Positions 16,743 to 25,647 of a DNA stretch of 64,000 nucleotides are shown here, one piece after another (position 1 is the first letter of the stretch; each line of letters opens with the position of its first letter). The notes below the pieces were generated by a model. The model was not told the DNA's origin. It made no database searches and was given only the letters and a program-made list of their open reading frames with translations. Location of the stretch: assembly GCF_015277875.1 (NCBI RefSeq), contig NZ_CP063814.1:1302001-1366000 (forward strand), given 5' to 3'. A program made the translations under genes and the position numbers. This DNA comes from Microbacterium luteum. GTDB taxonomy: Bacteria > Actinomycetota > Actinomycetes > Actinomycetales > Microbacteriaceae.

Positions 16743-19700
16743 GTGATGACTTCCGTCGCGAGCGCCTTCCCCGCGTCCGCCGCCGACGCCGCGTCCGGCC
16801 CAGGGGTGCGCGCGGAGAACCTCGACGATGCGCAGCGCGCGGTCGTGGCGTCGGCGATCGGGGCATCCGGAGTCGTCGTCGGCGCACCGGGCACGGGCAA
16901 GACCACCGCCGTCGTCGCCCGCGTCGTGGCGCTCGTCGAACGCGGGGTCGACCCGGACGAGATCGTCGTGCTCACGCCCTCCCGGCAGACCGCGACGGCG
17001 TTGCGGGACCGCCTGGCCGTCGCGGTCGGCACGGCGACGTCGGGGCCGCTCGCGCGGTCGGTGGCCTCCTTCGCGTTCGCGATCGTGCGATCGTGCGCCG
17101 TCGCGGCGGGCGCCGAGCCGCCCCAGCTCCTCACCGGCGGCGACGAGGACCAGATCATCCACGACATGCTCGACGGCGACGCAGAGGACGAAGCGCTGCC
17201 GGGGGCGGTGAGCCGATGGCCGTCCGGGCTCGGGGCCGGCATCCGTGACACCACGGGTTTCCGATCCGAGGTGCGCGCCTTCCTCGCCGAATGCGCGACG
17301 CTCGGGCTGGACCCTGTGCGGCTGGACGCTCTCGCAGCCGACCACGACGTCGCGGAGTGGCGCGCGATGGCGTCGTTCCAGCGCGAGTACGTGCGCGTGC
17401 GCGCCGGGATGCGCGGCGCCCATCGCGATGCCGCGGGCCTGGTCCGCGAGGCGGTCAGCCTGGTCGCAGCGGGAGCGGTGGGGGTGGAATCGATCGCGCG
17501 CATCCGTCATCTGCTCGTGGACGACGCCCAGGAGATGACGGCCGGGGCCGTCGATCTCCTCGACGCCTGCCGTGCGCGCGGCATGAGCGTGCTCGCGTTC
17601 GGTGACCCCGATGTCGGTTCCGGAGCGTTCCGCGGCGCGACGCCGCAGAACTTCGCCCGCCTGGCGCGCGTCCTCGGGTCGGTCGCTGTGCTCGGCGCCG
17701 CGCACCGGGGCACAGCGCACTCGACCGACGTCGTTCGCCGGGTCACCCAGCGGATCGGAGCCGCGGGGGTCGTCGCGCACCGATCCGCGCCGGGGGATAC
17801 CGTGCCCGACGGATCTGTGCGCGCCGTGACGGTCCGCTCCGCCGCCGAGGAGTACGACGTCATCGCCCGGATGCTGCGGGAGCGACACGTGCACGACGGC
17901 GTTCCGTGGCGCGAGCTCGCCGTGATCGCCCACGACACCCGTCAGGTGACCGGTCTGCAGGCCGAACTGTCTGCGCGTGACGTGCCCGCCCTCTCGCCCG
18001 GTTCCGCCCAGGCCCTCGGACAGATCGCACCCGTGCGCGATCTGCTGCGCCTGATCGAGATGGCCGCCGCCGACCGGTGGAGCGCGGATGAAGTCACGGA
18101 CGCGCTCCTCGGCGTGACCGGGCGACTCGACCCGATCGAGCTGCGCCGGCTGCGGTCCGCCCTCCGGCACGCCGAGGTGGCCGCCGGCGGCGAGCGTGCG
18201 GGTCGGGAGCTCCTGCTGGCCGCGATGCGCAGCCCCGTCGAGTTCGACATCATCGATGCGCGCGAGGCGCGACGCGCCGCCGCGCTCGCGCGGACCCTGG
18301 CTCATCTCCGCGACGAGCTGGAGCGGGGTGCGAGCGCCCACGAGCTGCTGTGGGCGGCGTGGGAGCGGTCCGGCCTGCAGAAGCCGTGGGCGCGGACCGC
18401 AGCGGGTCACGGTCCGATCGCGGATCAGGCCGGGCGGGACCTCGACGCCGTCGTCGCGCTCTTCCAGGCGGCGAAGCGGTTCGGTGAGCGCTCCGTCGAC
18501 GCCGACCCGCGTGTCTTCGTGCGCAGCGTGCTCGATGCGCGTGTCGCCGAGGACCGACTCGATCCGCCTCCGCACGACGACGTCGTGCGCGTGCTCACTC
18601 CGGCGGCGTCGCTCGGGCTCGAGTTCGACACCGTCGTCGTCGCCGGCGTTCAGGAGGGGGTGTGGCCGAACACCCGCCTGCGCGGAGGACTGCTGCACAC
18701 CTGGCGCCTGGCCGACGCTCTCTCGCGCGATGACGAGCATGCCCCGTCGACCCTGGACCGACGTCGCGCCGCGATGCACGACGAGCTGCGGCTGCTGGTG
18801 CGGGCGCTCAGCCGCTCCCGGGCGCGCACCGTCGTGACCGCGGTGGACGACGACGACACCGGCCCGAGCGTTTTCTTCGAGTTCCTCCCGCCCGCCGAGT
18901 CGGTCGCCGTCGAGCATCCGCTGTCGCTGCGCGGCCTCGTCGCCGCCCATCGGCGCACGCTCACGACGACGCGCGCGATCCTCGACCCCGGCGCGGCGGC
19001 GGCCGCTCGCGCGCACGCGGCCGCACAGCTGGCCCTGCTCGCCGACGCGGAGGTGCCCGGGGCGGACCCGACGCACTGGTACGGCGTTGCCGGACCGACC
19101 TCCACCGGCCCGCTGCGCGACCTCGAGCGCGAGCACATCCGCGTGTCCCCCTCACGCCTCCACGCGCTGGAGGAGTGCGAGCTCAACTGGGTGATCGCCG
19201 ACCTCGGTGGAGACCCGGGCGGCGTCACGGCGGGGCTCGGCACGATCGTCCACGCGGCGCTCGAGCATGCCGTCGAGACGTCGGAAGAGGCGCTGTGGGC
19301 CGTCGTCGAGGCGCGCTGGGGCGAGCTCGCCTTCGAAGCCGGCTGGCGTGAGCGCGCCGAGAAGGCGCGTGCGCGCGACCTCATCCGGCGCCTGCACGCC
19401 TATCTGCGCCGCTTCGACGGCGACGGGGGTCGCCTGATCGGCGCGGAACCGCACTTCGAGGTCCCCCTCGCCGTCGTCGGTGCCGAGGACGCACCTCACG
19501 GCATCGTGCTCTCGGGATACATCGACCGCGTCGAGCTCACGCCGGAGGGCACTGTCGTGATCGTCGACCTCAAGACCGGGAAGCGGGAACCGCAGACGGA
19601 CGCGAAGGTGGCCGACAACCCGCAGCTGGCCGCGTACCAGCTCGCGTTCGAGTCCGGTGCCATTCCCGAGGCGGTGGGGCATCCCCCGGGCGGCGCGCAG

Positions 19701-19919
19701 CTGCTCGTGCTGCGACCCACGTCGAAGGCGGACTACGTCACGCCACGCCAGCCGCCGTTCGACGAGGAACGCCGCGCGGCGTTCCACGCCCGCATCCAGG
19801 AGGCCGTCGCCGTCATGCGGGCGACGTCCTTCGCCGCACCCTACGAGGAGCACTGCCGCGACGAGCACGCCTACGGGCTGTGCCGCATCCACACCATCGG
19901 GGCGGTGAGCGCGTCGTGA
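16743..19919 (+). CDS. adnA: AdnA-like UvrD-family helicase-nuclease subunit
   Basis: A 1058-residue protein with an N-terminal SF1 motor and a C-terminal PD-(D/E)XK nuclease. Walker A is intact (GAPGTGKTT, about residues 48-56). The other motor motifs are eroded: VDDAQEM for motif II, GDPDVGSGAFRG for GDPxQxIYxFRG, and AASLGLEFD for the motif with H and K. Nuclease residues are VIVDLKTGK (about 939-947) and QLAAYQ. Cysteines at about 812, 1040 and 1049 could belong to an Fe-S site, but the usual fourth is not evident. With AdnB it should resect DNA ends. Length fits mycobacterial AdnA. Confidence 0.88.
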   Translation: MMTSVASAFPASAADAASGPGVRAENLDDAQRAVVASAIGASGVVVGAPGTGKTTAVVARVVALVERGVDPDEIVVLTPSRQTATALRDRLAVAVGTATSGPLARSVASFAFAIVRSCAVAAGAEPPQLLTGGDEDQIIHDMLDGDAEDEALPGAVSRWPSGLGAGIRDTTGFRSEVRAFLAECATLGLDPVRLDALAADHDVAEWRAMASFQREYVRVRAGMRGAHRDAAGLVREAVSLVAAGAVGVESIARIRHLLVDDAQEMTAGAVDLLDACRARGMSVLAFGDPDVGSGAFRGATPQNFARLARVLGSVAVLGAAHRGTAHSTDVVRRVTQRIGAAGVVAHRSAPGDTVPDGSVRAVTVRSAAEEYDVIARMLRERHVHDGVPWRELAVIAHDTRQVTGLQAELSARDVPALSPGSAQALGQIAPVRDLLRLIEMAAADRWSADEVTDALLGVTGRLDPIELRRLRSALRHAEVAAGGERAGRELLLAAMRSPVEFDIIDAREARRAAALARTLAHLRDELERGASAHELLWAAWERSGLQKPWARTAAGHGPIADQAGRDLDAVVALFQAAKRFGERSVDADPRVFVRSVLDARVAEDRLDPPPHDDVVRVLTPAASLGLEFDTVVVAGVQEGVWPNTRLRGGLLHTWRLADALSRDDEHAPSTLDRRRAAMHDELRLLVRALSRSRARTVVTAVDDDDTGPSVFFEFLPPAESVAVEHPLSLRGLVAAHRRTLTTTRAILDPGAAAAARAHAAAQLALLADAEVPGADPTHWYGVAGPTSTGPLRDLEREHIRVSPSRLHALEECELNWVIADLGGDPGGVTAGLGTIVHAALEHAVETSEEALWAVVEARWGELAFEAGWRERAEKARARDLIRRLHAYLRRFDGDGGRLIGAEPHFEVPLAVVGAEDAPHGIVLSGYIDRVELTPEGTVVIVDLKTGKREPQTDAKVADNPQLAAYQLAFESGAIPEAVGHPPGGAQLLVLRPTSKADYVTPRQPPFDEERRAAFHARIQEAVAVMRATSFAAPYEEHCRDEHAYGLCRIHTIGAVSAS

Positions 19920-22900
19920 CCGTTCCCGCCGTCGTCCTCGCCGCGGCGCTCGGTCAGTACCCTCCGACGCCGGAGCAGACCGCCGTCATCGAAGCCCCGC
20001 TCGCTCCGGCGCTCGTGGTCGCGGGAGCCGGGAGCGGCAAGACCGAGACGATGTCGGGACGGGTGGTGTGGCTCGTCGCGAATCGACTCGTGCGCCGGGA
20101 CGAGGTACTCGGTCTCACCTTCACGCGCAAGGCCGCCGGTGAACTCGCCGACCGCATCCAGAGGCGGCTGGCGCGGCTGGCCGAGTTCGACGCGCGAGGT
20201 CTACTGCCGCACCTCGAGCGCCTTCACGCCGAGGGGCGGCTCGAGGTGTTCGCACGCATCGAGCGCGCGGGGGGTCCGGCCCTCGCGCGACGTGCGGCGA
20301 TGGAGGAGCTCGCCGTCGCCGTCGGCGCCACGCCGCGCGCGGCCGGAGAGCTCGACGACGAGTTGCTGCACCGGCCGACCGTGTCGACGTACAACGCGTT
20401 CGCCGACCAGATCGTGCGCGAACACGCCGTGCGTATCGGCCGCGACGCCGAAGCCGCGGTGCTGAGCGAGTCGGCGGCGTGGCTGCTCATGCGGCGCGTC
20501 GTCTTCGCGTCCGACGATGAGCGCCTCGAGGAGCGGGGCGAGGCGGTGCGATCCATCGTCGATGCGGCGCTGCGCATCGCACGCGACGCGGTGGACAATC
20601 TCGTCGACCCCGAGGAGCTCGCGGCGTTCCCCGAGCGCTTCTCGGGTGTGCTCGAGCGGCCCTCCACCACCAAGCGCACCGTCGTCTACAGAGACGTCGA
20701 GGTCGCCGAGAACAACGTGCGCGCGCTGACGCTGCTGTCCGACCTCGCGCGCGAGTACGCGGCGCAGAAGCGACGCCTCGGCGTCATCGACTTCTCCGAT
20801 CAGGTCGCCGGCGCCCTCGAGGTGGTCGCGGCGCATCCGCCGGCGGCCGACGAACTGCGCGACCGCTATCGGGTCGTGCTGCTGGATGAGTACCAGGACA
20901 CCTCCGTCGCCCAGACCGATCTGCTTGCGTCTCTGTTCGCCGGAACGGCGGTGATGGCCGTCGGGGATCCGCATCAGGCGATCTACGGCTGGCGGGGGGC
21001 GAGTGCCGGCAACCTCGGCGGATTCGTCGACGCATTCGCTTCGGAGCAGACCTGCGCGCGCTTCGCGCTCCTGACGAGCTGGCGAAACGGCATCGGCGTC
21101 CTCGACGCCGCGAACGCGGTGCTCGCGCCGCTCGCCACCTCCTCGCCGGTCGCCGTCGCCGAGCTCCGGCCGCGACCGGATGCACCGGCTGGGGAGGTCG
21201 AGATCGGCTTCGACGACGCGCTGGACGCCGAGACCGATCGGGTGGCACGGTGGTTCACCCGGGTCCGCGCGGAGCGTTCCGCGCGAGGACGTGCGACCAC
21301 CGGTGCGATCCTGTTCCGATCCAAGAAGCACATGGTGCGCTTCGGCGACGCCCTCGCGCGGCACGGCATCCCGCATCGCATCCTGGGCCTCGGCGGCCTG
21401 CTGTCGACCCCCGAGGTCGTCGATGTCGTGAGCGCACTCCGGGTGATCAGCGACCCGTCGGCGGGCTCGGCCCTCATCCGACTCCTGGCCGGTCCGCGCT
21501 GGAGCATCGGGCTGCCGGACCTGCGCGAGCTGTCGGCGCTGTCTCGACGTATCGCGTCGCACGACGAGGCGCTGCGGCCCCTTCCGGCAGAGGTCGTGGC
21601 GACGATCCGCGGAAGCGCCGCGGACGATGCCGGGTCGTTGTCGGACGCTCTCGACTTCGTCGTGCGCCACGGCCCAGACCACGGCTGGCTCTCGGGGTTC
21701 ACCCGCGAAGCGGTGACGCGCCTCACCGAGGCGGGCGCGGTCTTCGCGGGACTCCGTCGTGCCGTCGGCATGCCCCTACCCGAGCTCGTGCGCCTCATCG
21801 AGAGCGAGCTGCGCCTGGACATCGAGCTCGCCGCCAACGAGTCTCGCGGACCCGCGCGCATCGCCTCGGCCCAGCTGCGCGCATTCGTCGACGAGCTGCA
21901 CGCCTTCCTCGCCGCCGACGAGACCGGTTCGATCGCGAGCCTCCTCGCGTGGCTCGATCACGCCGAGCAGCTCGACGAGTTCGCGCCGCGCACCGAGCCG
22001 CCCGAGGACGACGTCGTGCAGCTGCTCACGATCCACGGGTCCAAGGGGCTGGAATGGGACGCCGTGGCCGTGGTGCGGCTCGTGAAGGACGAACTGCCCA
22101 GCGCCCCGCGCGACACGAAGGGCTGGCTCGGCTTCGGCGTGCTCCCTTACGCTTTCCGCGGCGACGCCGCCTGGCTTCCGGACTTCCGGTGGCGCGCGGA
22201 CCTCGCCGAGACCCAGCAGGACCTCAAGACGAATCTCGACGCCTTCGTGGCCGAGAACCGTGCCCGTCAATTCGACGAGGACCGGCGGCTCGCCTACGTC
22301 GCGGTCACACGCGCGCGGGATCACCTGCTCCTGACCGGCTCGACGTGGTCCGGCACCAAGCGTCCTCGCGAACGGAGCGTCTTCCTCGAAGAGGTCGCTC
22401 GCGCGATCGGCACGGAGCTCCCCGCGGACGAGGTCGGCGAGAACCCGTATCTCGGCGAACGACGCGTGCTGCACTGGCCTCTCGATCCGCTCGGGGAGCG
22501 ACGCGAGCTGGTCCTGTCCGCCGCGGGCGCGGTCGGTGACGCGATCAGCGCGCCGCGCACCCGGCCCGACGACGATCTGGCCCTGCTCCTGGCCGAACGC
22601 GAAGCTCGCGCGCGACCCCGTTCGGGCGGTGCGCCCACGCGCATCGCGGCATCCCGCTACAAGGACTTCGTGTCGGACTACGACGGCACCGTCGCGCGGC
22701 TGTCACGGCCGTTGCCGGAACGACCGTACCGGCAGACCCGGCTCGGGACGCTGTTCCATGCGTGGGTCGAGCACCGGTCGGGCCTCGTGGGCGCGGGAGG
22801 ATCCCTCGACGACGCCCTGTGGGAGTCGGACGACGAGTCGGCCGACGCTCCGGCTGCCGGCGACGCCGATGCGGATGCGCTCGGCGCGCTGCGGCGCACG

Positions 22901-23221
22901 TTCGAGCGCAGCGAGTGGGCACCGCTGCAGCCTCTCGAGGTCGAATCCGAGATCGACTTCACCATCGCCGACCTCGACGGCGCCACGCACGTGGTCATCT
23001 GCAAGCTCGACGCGGTCTACCGCCGCGACGACCGCGACGGACGGATCGAGATCGTCGACTGGAAGACCGGCGCGCCGCCGCGGAACGACGCCGAACGCGC
23101 CGAGCGCATGCTGCAGCTGGAGCTCTACCGTCGGGCCTACCACCACAAGCACGGTGTTCCGCTCGCAGAGATCGACGTGGCGCTGTACTACGTCGCCGAC
23201 GATCTCGTGCTGCGCGCCTGA
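19916..23221 (+). CDS. adnB: AdnB-like UvrD-family helicase-nuclease subunit
   Basis: The 1101-residue protein has all SF1A motor motifs: AGAGSGKTE (near 37), FTRKAAGELADRI, LLDEYQDTS (near 323), GDPHQAIYGWRGAS, LTIHGSKGLEWD and AYVAVTRARD. A RecB-type nuclease follows, with GTLFHAWVEH, CKLD and IVDWKTG (near 1048) plus QLELYRRAY. This is the complete motor and nuclease expected of AdnB, the lead motor in mycobacterial AdnAB. The GTG at 19916 overlaps the adnA stop by 4 nt; a longer in-frame start would lie inside adnA. Confidence 0.92.
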   Translation: MTVPAVVLAAALGQYPPTPEQTAVIEAPLAPALVVAGAGSGKTETMSGRVVWLVANRLVRRDEVLGLTFTRKAAGELADRIQRRLARLAEFDARGLLPHLERLHAEGRLEVFARIERAGGPALARRAAMEELAVAVGATPRAAGELDDELLHRPTVSTYNAFADQIVREHAVRIGRDAEAAVLSESAAWLLMRRVVFASDDERLEERGEAVRSIVDAALRIARDAVDNLVDPEELAAFPERFSGVLERPSTTKRTVVYRDVEVAENNVRALTLLSDLAREYAAQKRRLGVIDFSDQVAGALEVVAAHPPAADELRDRYRVVLLDEYQDTSVAQTDLLASLFAGTAVMAVGDPHQAIYGWRGASAGNLGGFVDAFASEQTCARFALLTSWRNGIGVLDAANAVLAPLATSSPVAVAELRPRPDAPAGEVEIGFDDALDAETDRVARWFTRVRAERSARGRATTGAILFRSKKHMVRFGDALARHGIPHRILGLGGLLSTPEVVDVVSALRVISDPSAGSALIRLLAGPRWSIGLPDLRELSALSRRIASHDEALRPLPAEVVATIRGSAADDAGSLSDALDFVVRHGPDHGWLSGFTREAVTRLTEAGAVFAGLRRAVGMPLPELVRLIESELRLDIELAANESRGPARIASAQLRAFVDELHAFLAADETGSIASLLAWLDHAEQLDEFAPRTEPPEDDVVQLLTIHGSKGLEWDAVAVVRLVKDELPSAPRDTKGWLGFGVLPYAFRGDAAWLPDFRWRADLAETQQDLKTNLDAFVAENRARQFDEDRRLAYVAVTRARDHLLLTGSTWSGTKRPRERSVFLEEVARAIGTELPADEVGENPYLGERRVLHWPLDPLGERRELVLSAAGAVGDAISAPRTRPDDDLALLLAEREARARPRSGGAPTRIAASRYKDFVSDYDGTVARLSRPLPERPYRQTRLGTLFHAWVEHRSGLVGAGGSLDDALWESDDESADAPAAGDADADALGALRRTFERSEWAPLQPLEVESEIDFTIADLDGATHVVICKLDAVYRRDDRDGRIEIVDWKTGAPPRNDAERAERMLQLELYRRAYHHKHGVPLAEIDVALYYVADDLVLRA

Positions 23222-23239
23222 CCCGGCCGGAGGGGTGCT

Positions 23240-24664
23240 TCAGTCGGCGAGCCAGCGGCGGAGCGCGGCGTCGGATGCTCGCTGCGCTTCGGCCGCATCG
23301 TCGGGCTCTTCGGGGTCATCGGCGGTGCGGGTGGCGGCGCGGCGGGCCGTGTCGGACCCGGTGGCGGTGACCAGGGGTCGCGGCACGTCGCGCTCGGTGA
23401 TCGGGGCGCGTGAGACGGGTGCGGGCAGGTCTTCGTCGGCCAGCGGCGCGGTCTCGGCGAAGGTGATATCCGACCAGATCGGCTCGGGAGCCTTCACCTC
23501 CGGCGCATCATCATCCACCGGCTGCTCATCGAGGAGGGGTCCGGTCGCCGATCGCGCCCGCTCGACGGCACCGGCCAGATCGGTCGTCGACTGAGCATCG
23601 TCATCCGAGAGCCACGTCGACAGCTCCTCGGGATCGTACGTGTCGGTGTGCATCGACGTGTCCACGCCCGCGGCGGGAGCCTCGGGCGTGCGGTCCAGGA
23701 GCGCCAGGGCCTCGTCGACGCTCGAGCCCGCCCGGGGCACCACATCGTCGTGCCCGACCCCCTCGGCGAGCGACTCCAGCAGTTCCACGGCGTCGTGGAC
23801 GATGTCTTCGCGCCCCGATTCGTCGCCGTGGACGAGCCAGCGTGCGAATTCCAGCTCGGCGTACATGCGGGCACGCTCGCGCACCAGGCCGTCCGGTGCG
23901 CGCCCGCTCGCCGCGCCGTAGGCGTCGAGGACGTCGTCGGCGGCGTCGGGCGCCCCCGCGAGCCATTGCAGATCGACAGCCGGGTCTCCGACCTGGAGCC
24001 CCTGCCACTCCAGCAGACCCACGACGGCGGGTGCATCGTCCACCTCATCGAAGAGGAACGAGGCCGCGGTCGCTCCGCCGAGCGTCACCGCCGACTCGAA
24101 GCGCCAGAGCTGCTCCGACGACACCGCGCGGCGCCATCTCGCCAAGAGCGGAGCGGGGACCCGACGCGTCGCCTCAGCGCGATCGAGCAGGCGCGTGACG
24201 TCGTCTCGTACCTGCGAGGGGGTGCGCACCGGCAATCCCTCGGCGCGGACGATCGACGGGGGCAGGCCGTGCAGTGCGGCGAGGGCTTCACCCAGTGAGG
24301 TGGCCACACCGCGCCCGGCGGGGATGTGAGCGGCATCCACCCGGTACCCCTCGAGGAGGTCGACCACCAGCACGCGGTGCGCGTCGAGCGACGTCTCGCC
24401 CAGAAGCTCGGGCGCGCGGTACGGCAGCAGACTGCGCACGCCCGGCGTGAGCGCCCGCAGCGCCCGGGCCTCGGCGGCCAGGTCGGCCGAGCCTGCGGCG
24501 TCCACGGGCACGCGGACCACCACGCGTCGTCCGTCGTCGAGCTCGGCGACAGCCGCGTCGTACCGGCCGGCCGCTCCCTCGGTCAACGCTCTCACCGCGA
24601 CCACGACGGCCTGCGGAAGAGCCGATGTCACCGTCGCGGCTAGAGTGAGAGGTGAGCGTGCCAT
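23240..24664 (-). CDS. Degenerate aminoglycoside-phosphotransferase-like protein
   Basis: A 474-residue protein. Residues 1-290 follow the APH/choline-kinase-like fold: RVVVRVPVD for the lysine strand, then EARALRAL, and LEWQGLQVGDPAVDLQWL aligned with the IDWxxAxxGDPxxDL metal motif. Where active enzymes have HGDxxxxN, this one has LGGATAASFLF, so the catalytic Asp and Asn are missing; the metal Asp is Glu. The final 170 residues are acidic, Pro/Ala-rich and probably disordered. It lies between adnB and nudC. It may be a pseudokinase. Its leaderless promoter fixes ATG 24664. Confidence 0.72.
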   Translation of the reverse strand: MARSPLTLAATVTSALPQAVVVAVRALTEGAAGRYDAAVAELDDGRRVVVRVPVDAAGSADLAAEARALRALTPGVRSLLPYRAPELLGETSLDAHRVLVVDLLEGYRVDAAHIPAGRGVATSLGEALAALHGLPPSIVRAEGLPVRTPSQVRDDVTRLLDRAEATRRVPAPLLARWRRAVSSEQLWRFESAVTLGGATAASFLFDEVDDAPAVVGLLEWQGLQVGDPAVDLQWLAGAPDAADDVLDAYGAASGRAPDGLVRERARMYAELEFARWLVHGDESGREDIVHDAVELLESLAEGVGHDDVVPRAGSSVDEALALLDRTPEAPAAGVDTSMHTDTYDPEELSTWLSDDDAQSTTDLAGAVERARSATGPLLDEQPVDDDAPEVKAPEPIWSDITFAETAPLADEDLPAPVSRAPITERDVPRPLVTATGSDTARRAATRTADDPEEPDDAAEAQRASDAALRRWLAD

Positions 24665-24670
24665 GAGCCC

Positions 24671-24676
24671 AGGGTA
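24671..24676 (-). promoter_or_regulatory. -10 TACCCT, leaderless promoter of the phosphotransferase-like gene
   Basis: On the minus strand TACCCT ends 6 nt before the ATG at 24664. Confidence 0.58.
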
Positions 24677-24741
24677 GGTCGGTGACCCCCGCGCCCGGCC
24701 GCGCCACGCCCGGCTCCGCGACCAATGCAGGAAGGTCCTCG

Positions 24742-25647
24742 ATGACGGCGCAATCGCATCCTCCCGTCGCCATCGGGCTGGCGGTCGACCGGTCGGCCGA
24801 GGAACGAACGCTCGACGGACTCATCGATGCGGCCGTGGCCGACAAGGACACGGTCGTGCTCGCGCTCGCTCGCGATGCGGCTCCGCTGGCCGCCCGCGAC
24901 GCGCTGGCCTGGATGTCGCCCTGCGAGGTGCCCGCGCCCGATGAGTGGGCATTCCTCGGCCGTCGCCCCGACGGCCGTGCCGTGCTCGCCGCCGTCTACG
25001 TCGACGATGAGCCGCCGTTCGACGCTCCCGGCGGGTGGGGCGGGCTGCGGGTGGTGGGGGCCGACCTCGACCCCGCCGAGGCAAGCGTGTTCACCGAAGC
25101 GCTCAGCCTCGCCCGCTGGCTGCGCGATTCCCCCTTCTGCCCCGCGTGCGGTACGCGCACCGACGTGCGCATGTCCGGGTGGTCCCGACACTGCGCGTCC
25201 TGCGGGCGCGAGCACTTCCCCCGGACCGACCCCGCGGTGATCGTCGCGGTCACCCACCCGCACGATCCCGACCTGCTGCTGCTCGGCTCGAACGTGCTGT
25301 GGGGCGAGGACCGATTCTCCTGCTTCGCCGGGTTCAACGAGGCCGGGGAGTCCCTCGAGGACACCGTCGCGCGAGAGCTGTACGAAGAAGCGGGCGTCGC
25401 GTTGACGGATGTGCGCTACCGCGGGTCCCAGTCCTGGCCGTATCCCCGTTCGCTCATGGTCGGCTTCCTCGCCACGGCGGTCGACGCTCACGCGGTGCGC
25501 CCGGACGGCGAGGAGATCGTGGCGGTGCGGTGGTTCCACCGCGATGAGATCGGTGCCGCTCTGTCGGGCCGCGGCCCGGTGCAGCTCCCCGGGCCCGCTT
25601 CGATCTCGCGCCGCCTCATCGAAGGCTGGCACGGCGGGGTCGCGTGA
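24742..25647 (+). CDS. nudC: NAD(H) pyrophosphatase / RNA-decapping Nudix hydrolase NudC
   Basis: The 301-residue protein has the NudC layout: a poorly conserved N-domain, a four-cysteine zinc ribbon (Cys133, Cys136, Cys151, Cys154) and a complete Nudix box with Gly197, Glu203, Arg211-Glu212, Glu215-Glu216 and Gly218. The SQSWPYPRSLM signature of the NADH-specific subfamily follows. It hydrolyses NAD(H) and removes NAD caps from RNA. AGGAAGG is 6 nt before ATG 24742, which is preferred over GTG 24682. It overlaps uvrD2 by 4 nt. Confidence 0.93.
   Translation: MTAQSHPPVAIGLAVDRSAEERTLDGLIDAAVADKDTVVLALARDAAPLAARDALAWMSPCEVPAPDEWAFLGRRPDGRAVLAAVYVDDEPPFDAPGGWGGLRVVGADLDPAEASVFTEALSLARWLRDSPFCPACGTRTDVRMSGWSRHCASCGREHFPRTDPAVIVAVTHPHDPDLLLLGSNVLWGEDRFSCFAGFNEAGESLEDTVARELYEEAGVALTDVRYRGSQSWPYPRSLMVGFLATAVDAHAVRPDGEEIVAVRWFHRDEIGAALSGRGPVQLPGPASISRRLIEGWHGGVA

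Noticed and set aside
16572..19136. Very long minus-strand frame antisense to adnA, continuous with DUF3107
   Set aside because: It is the third-position GC shadow of adnA; composition is Arg/Gly/His-rich with no domain, and DUF3107 has its own ribosome site and start at 16571.
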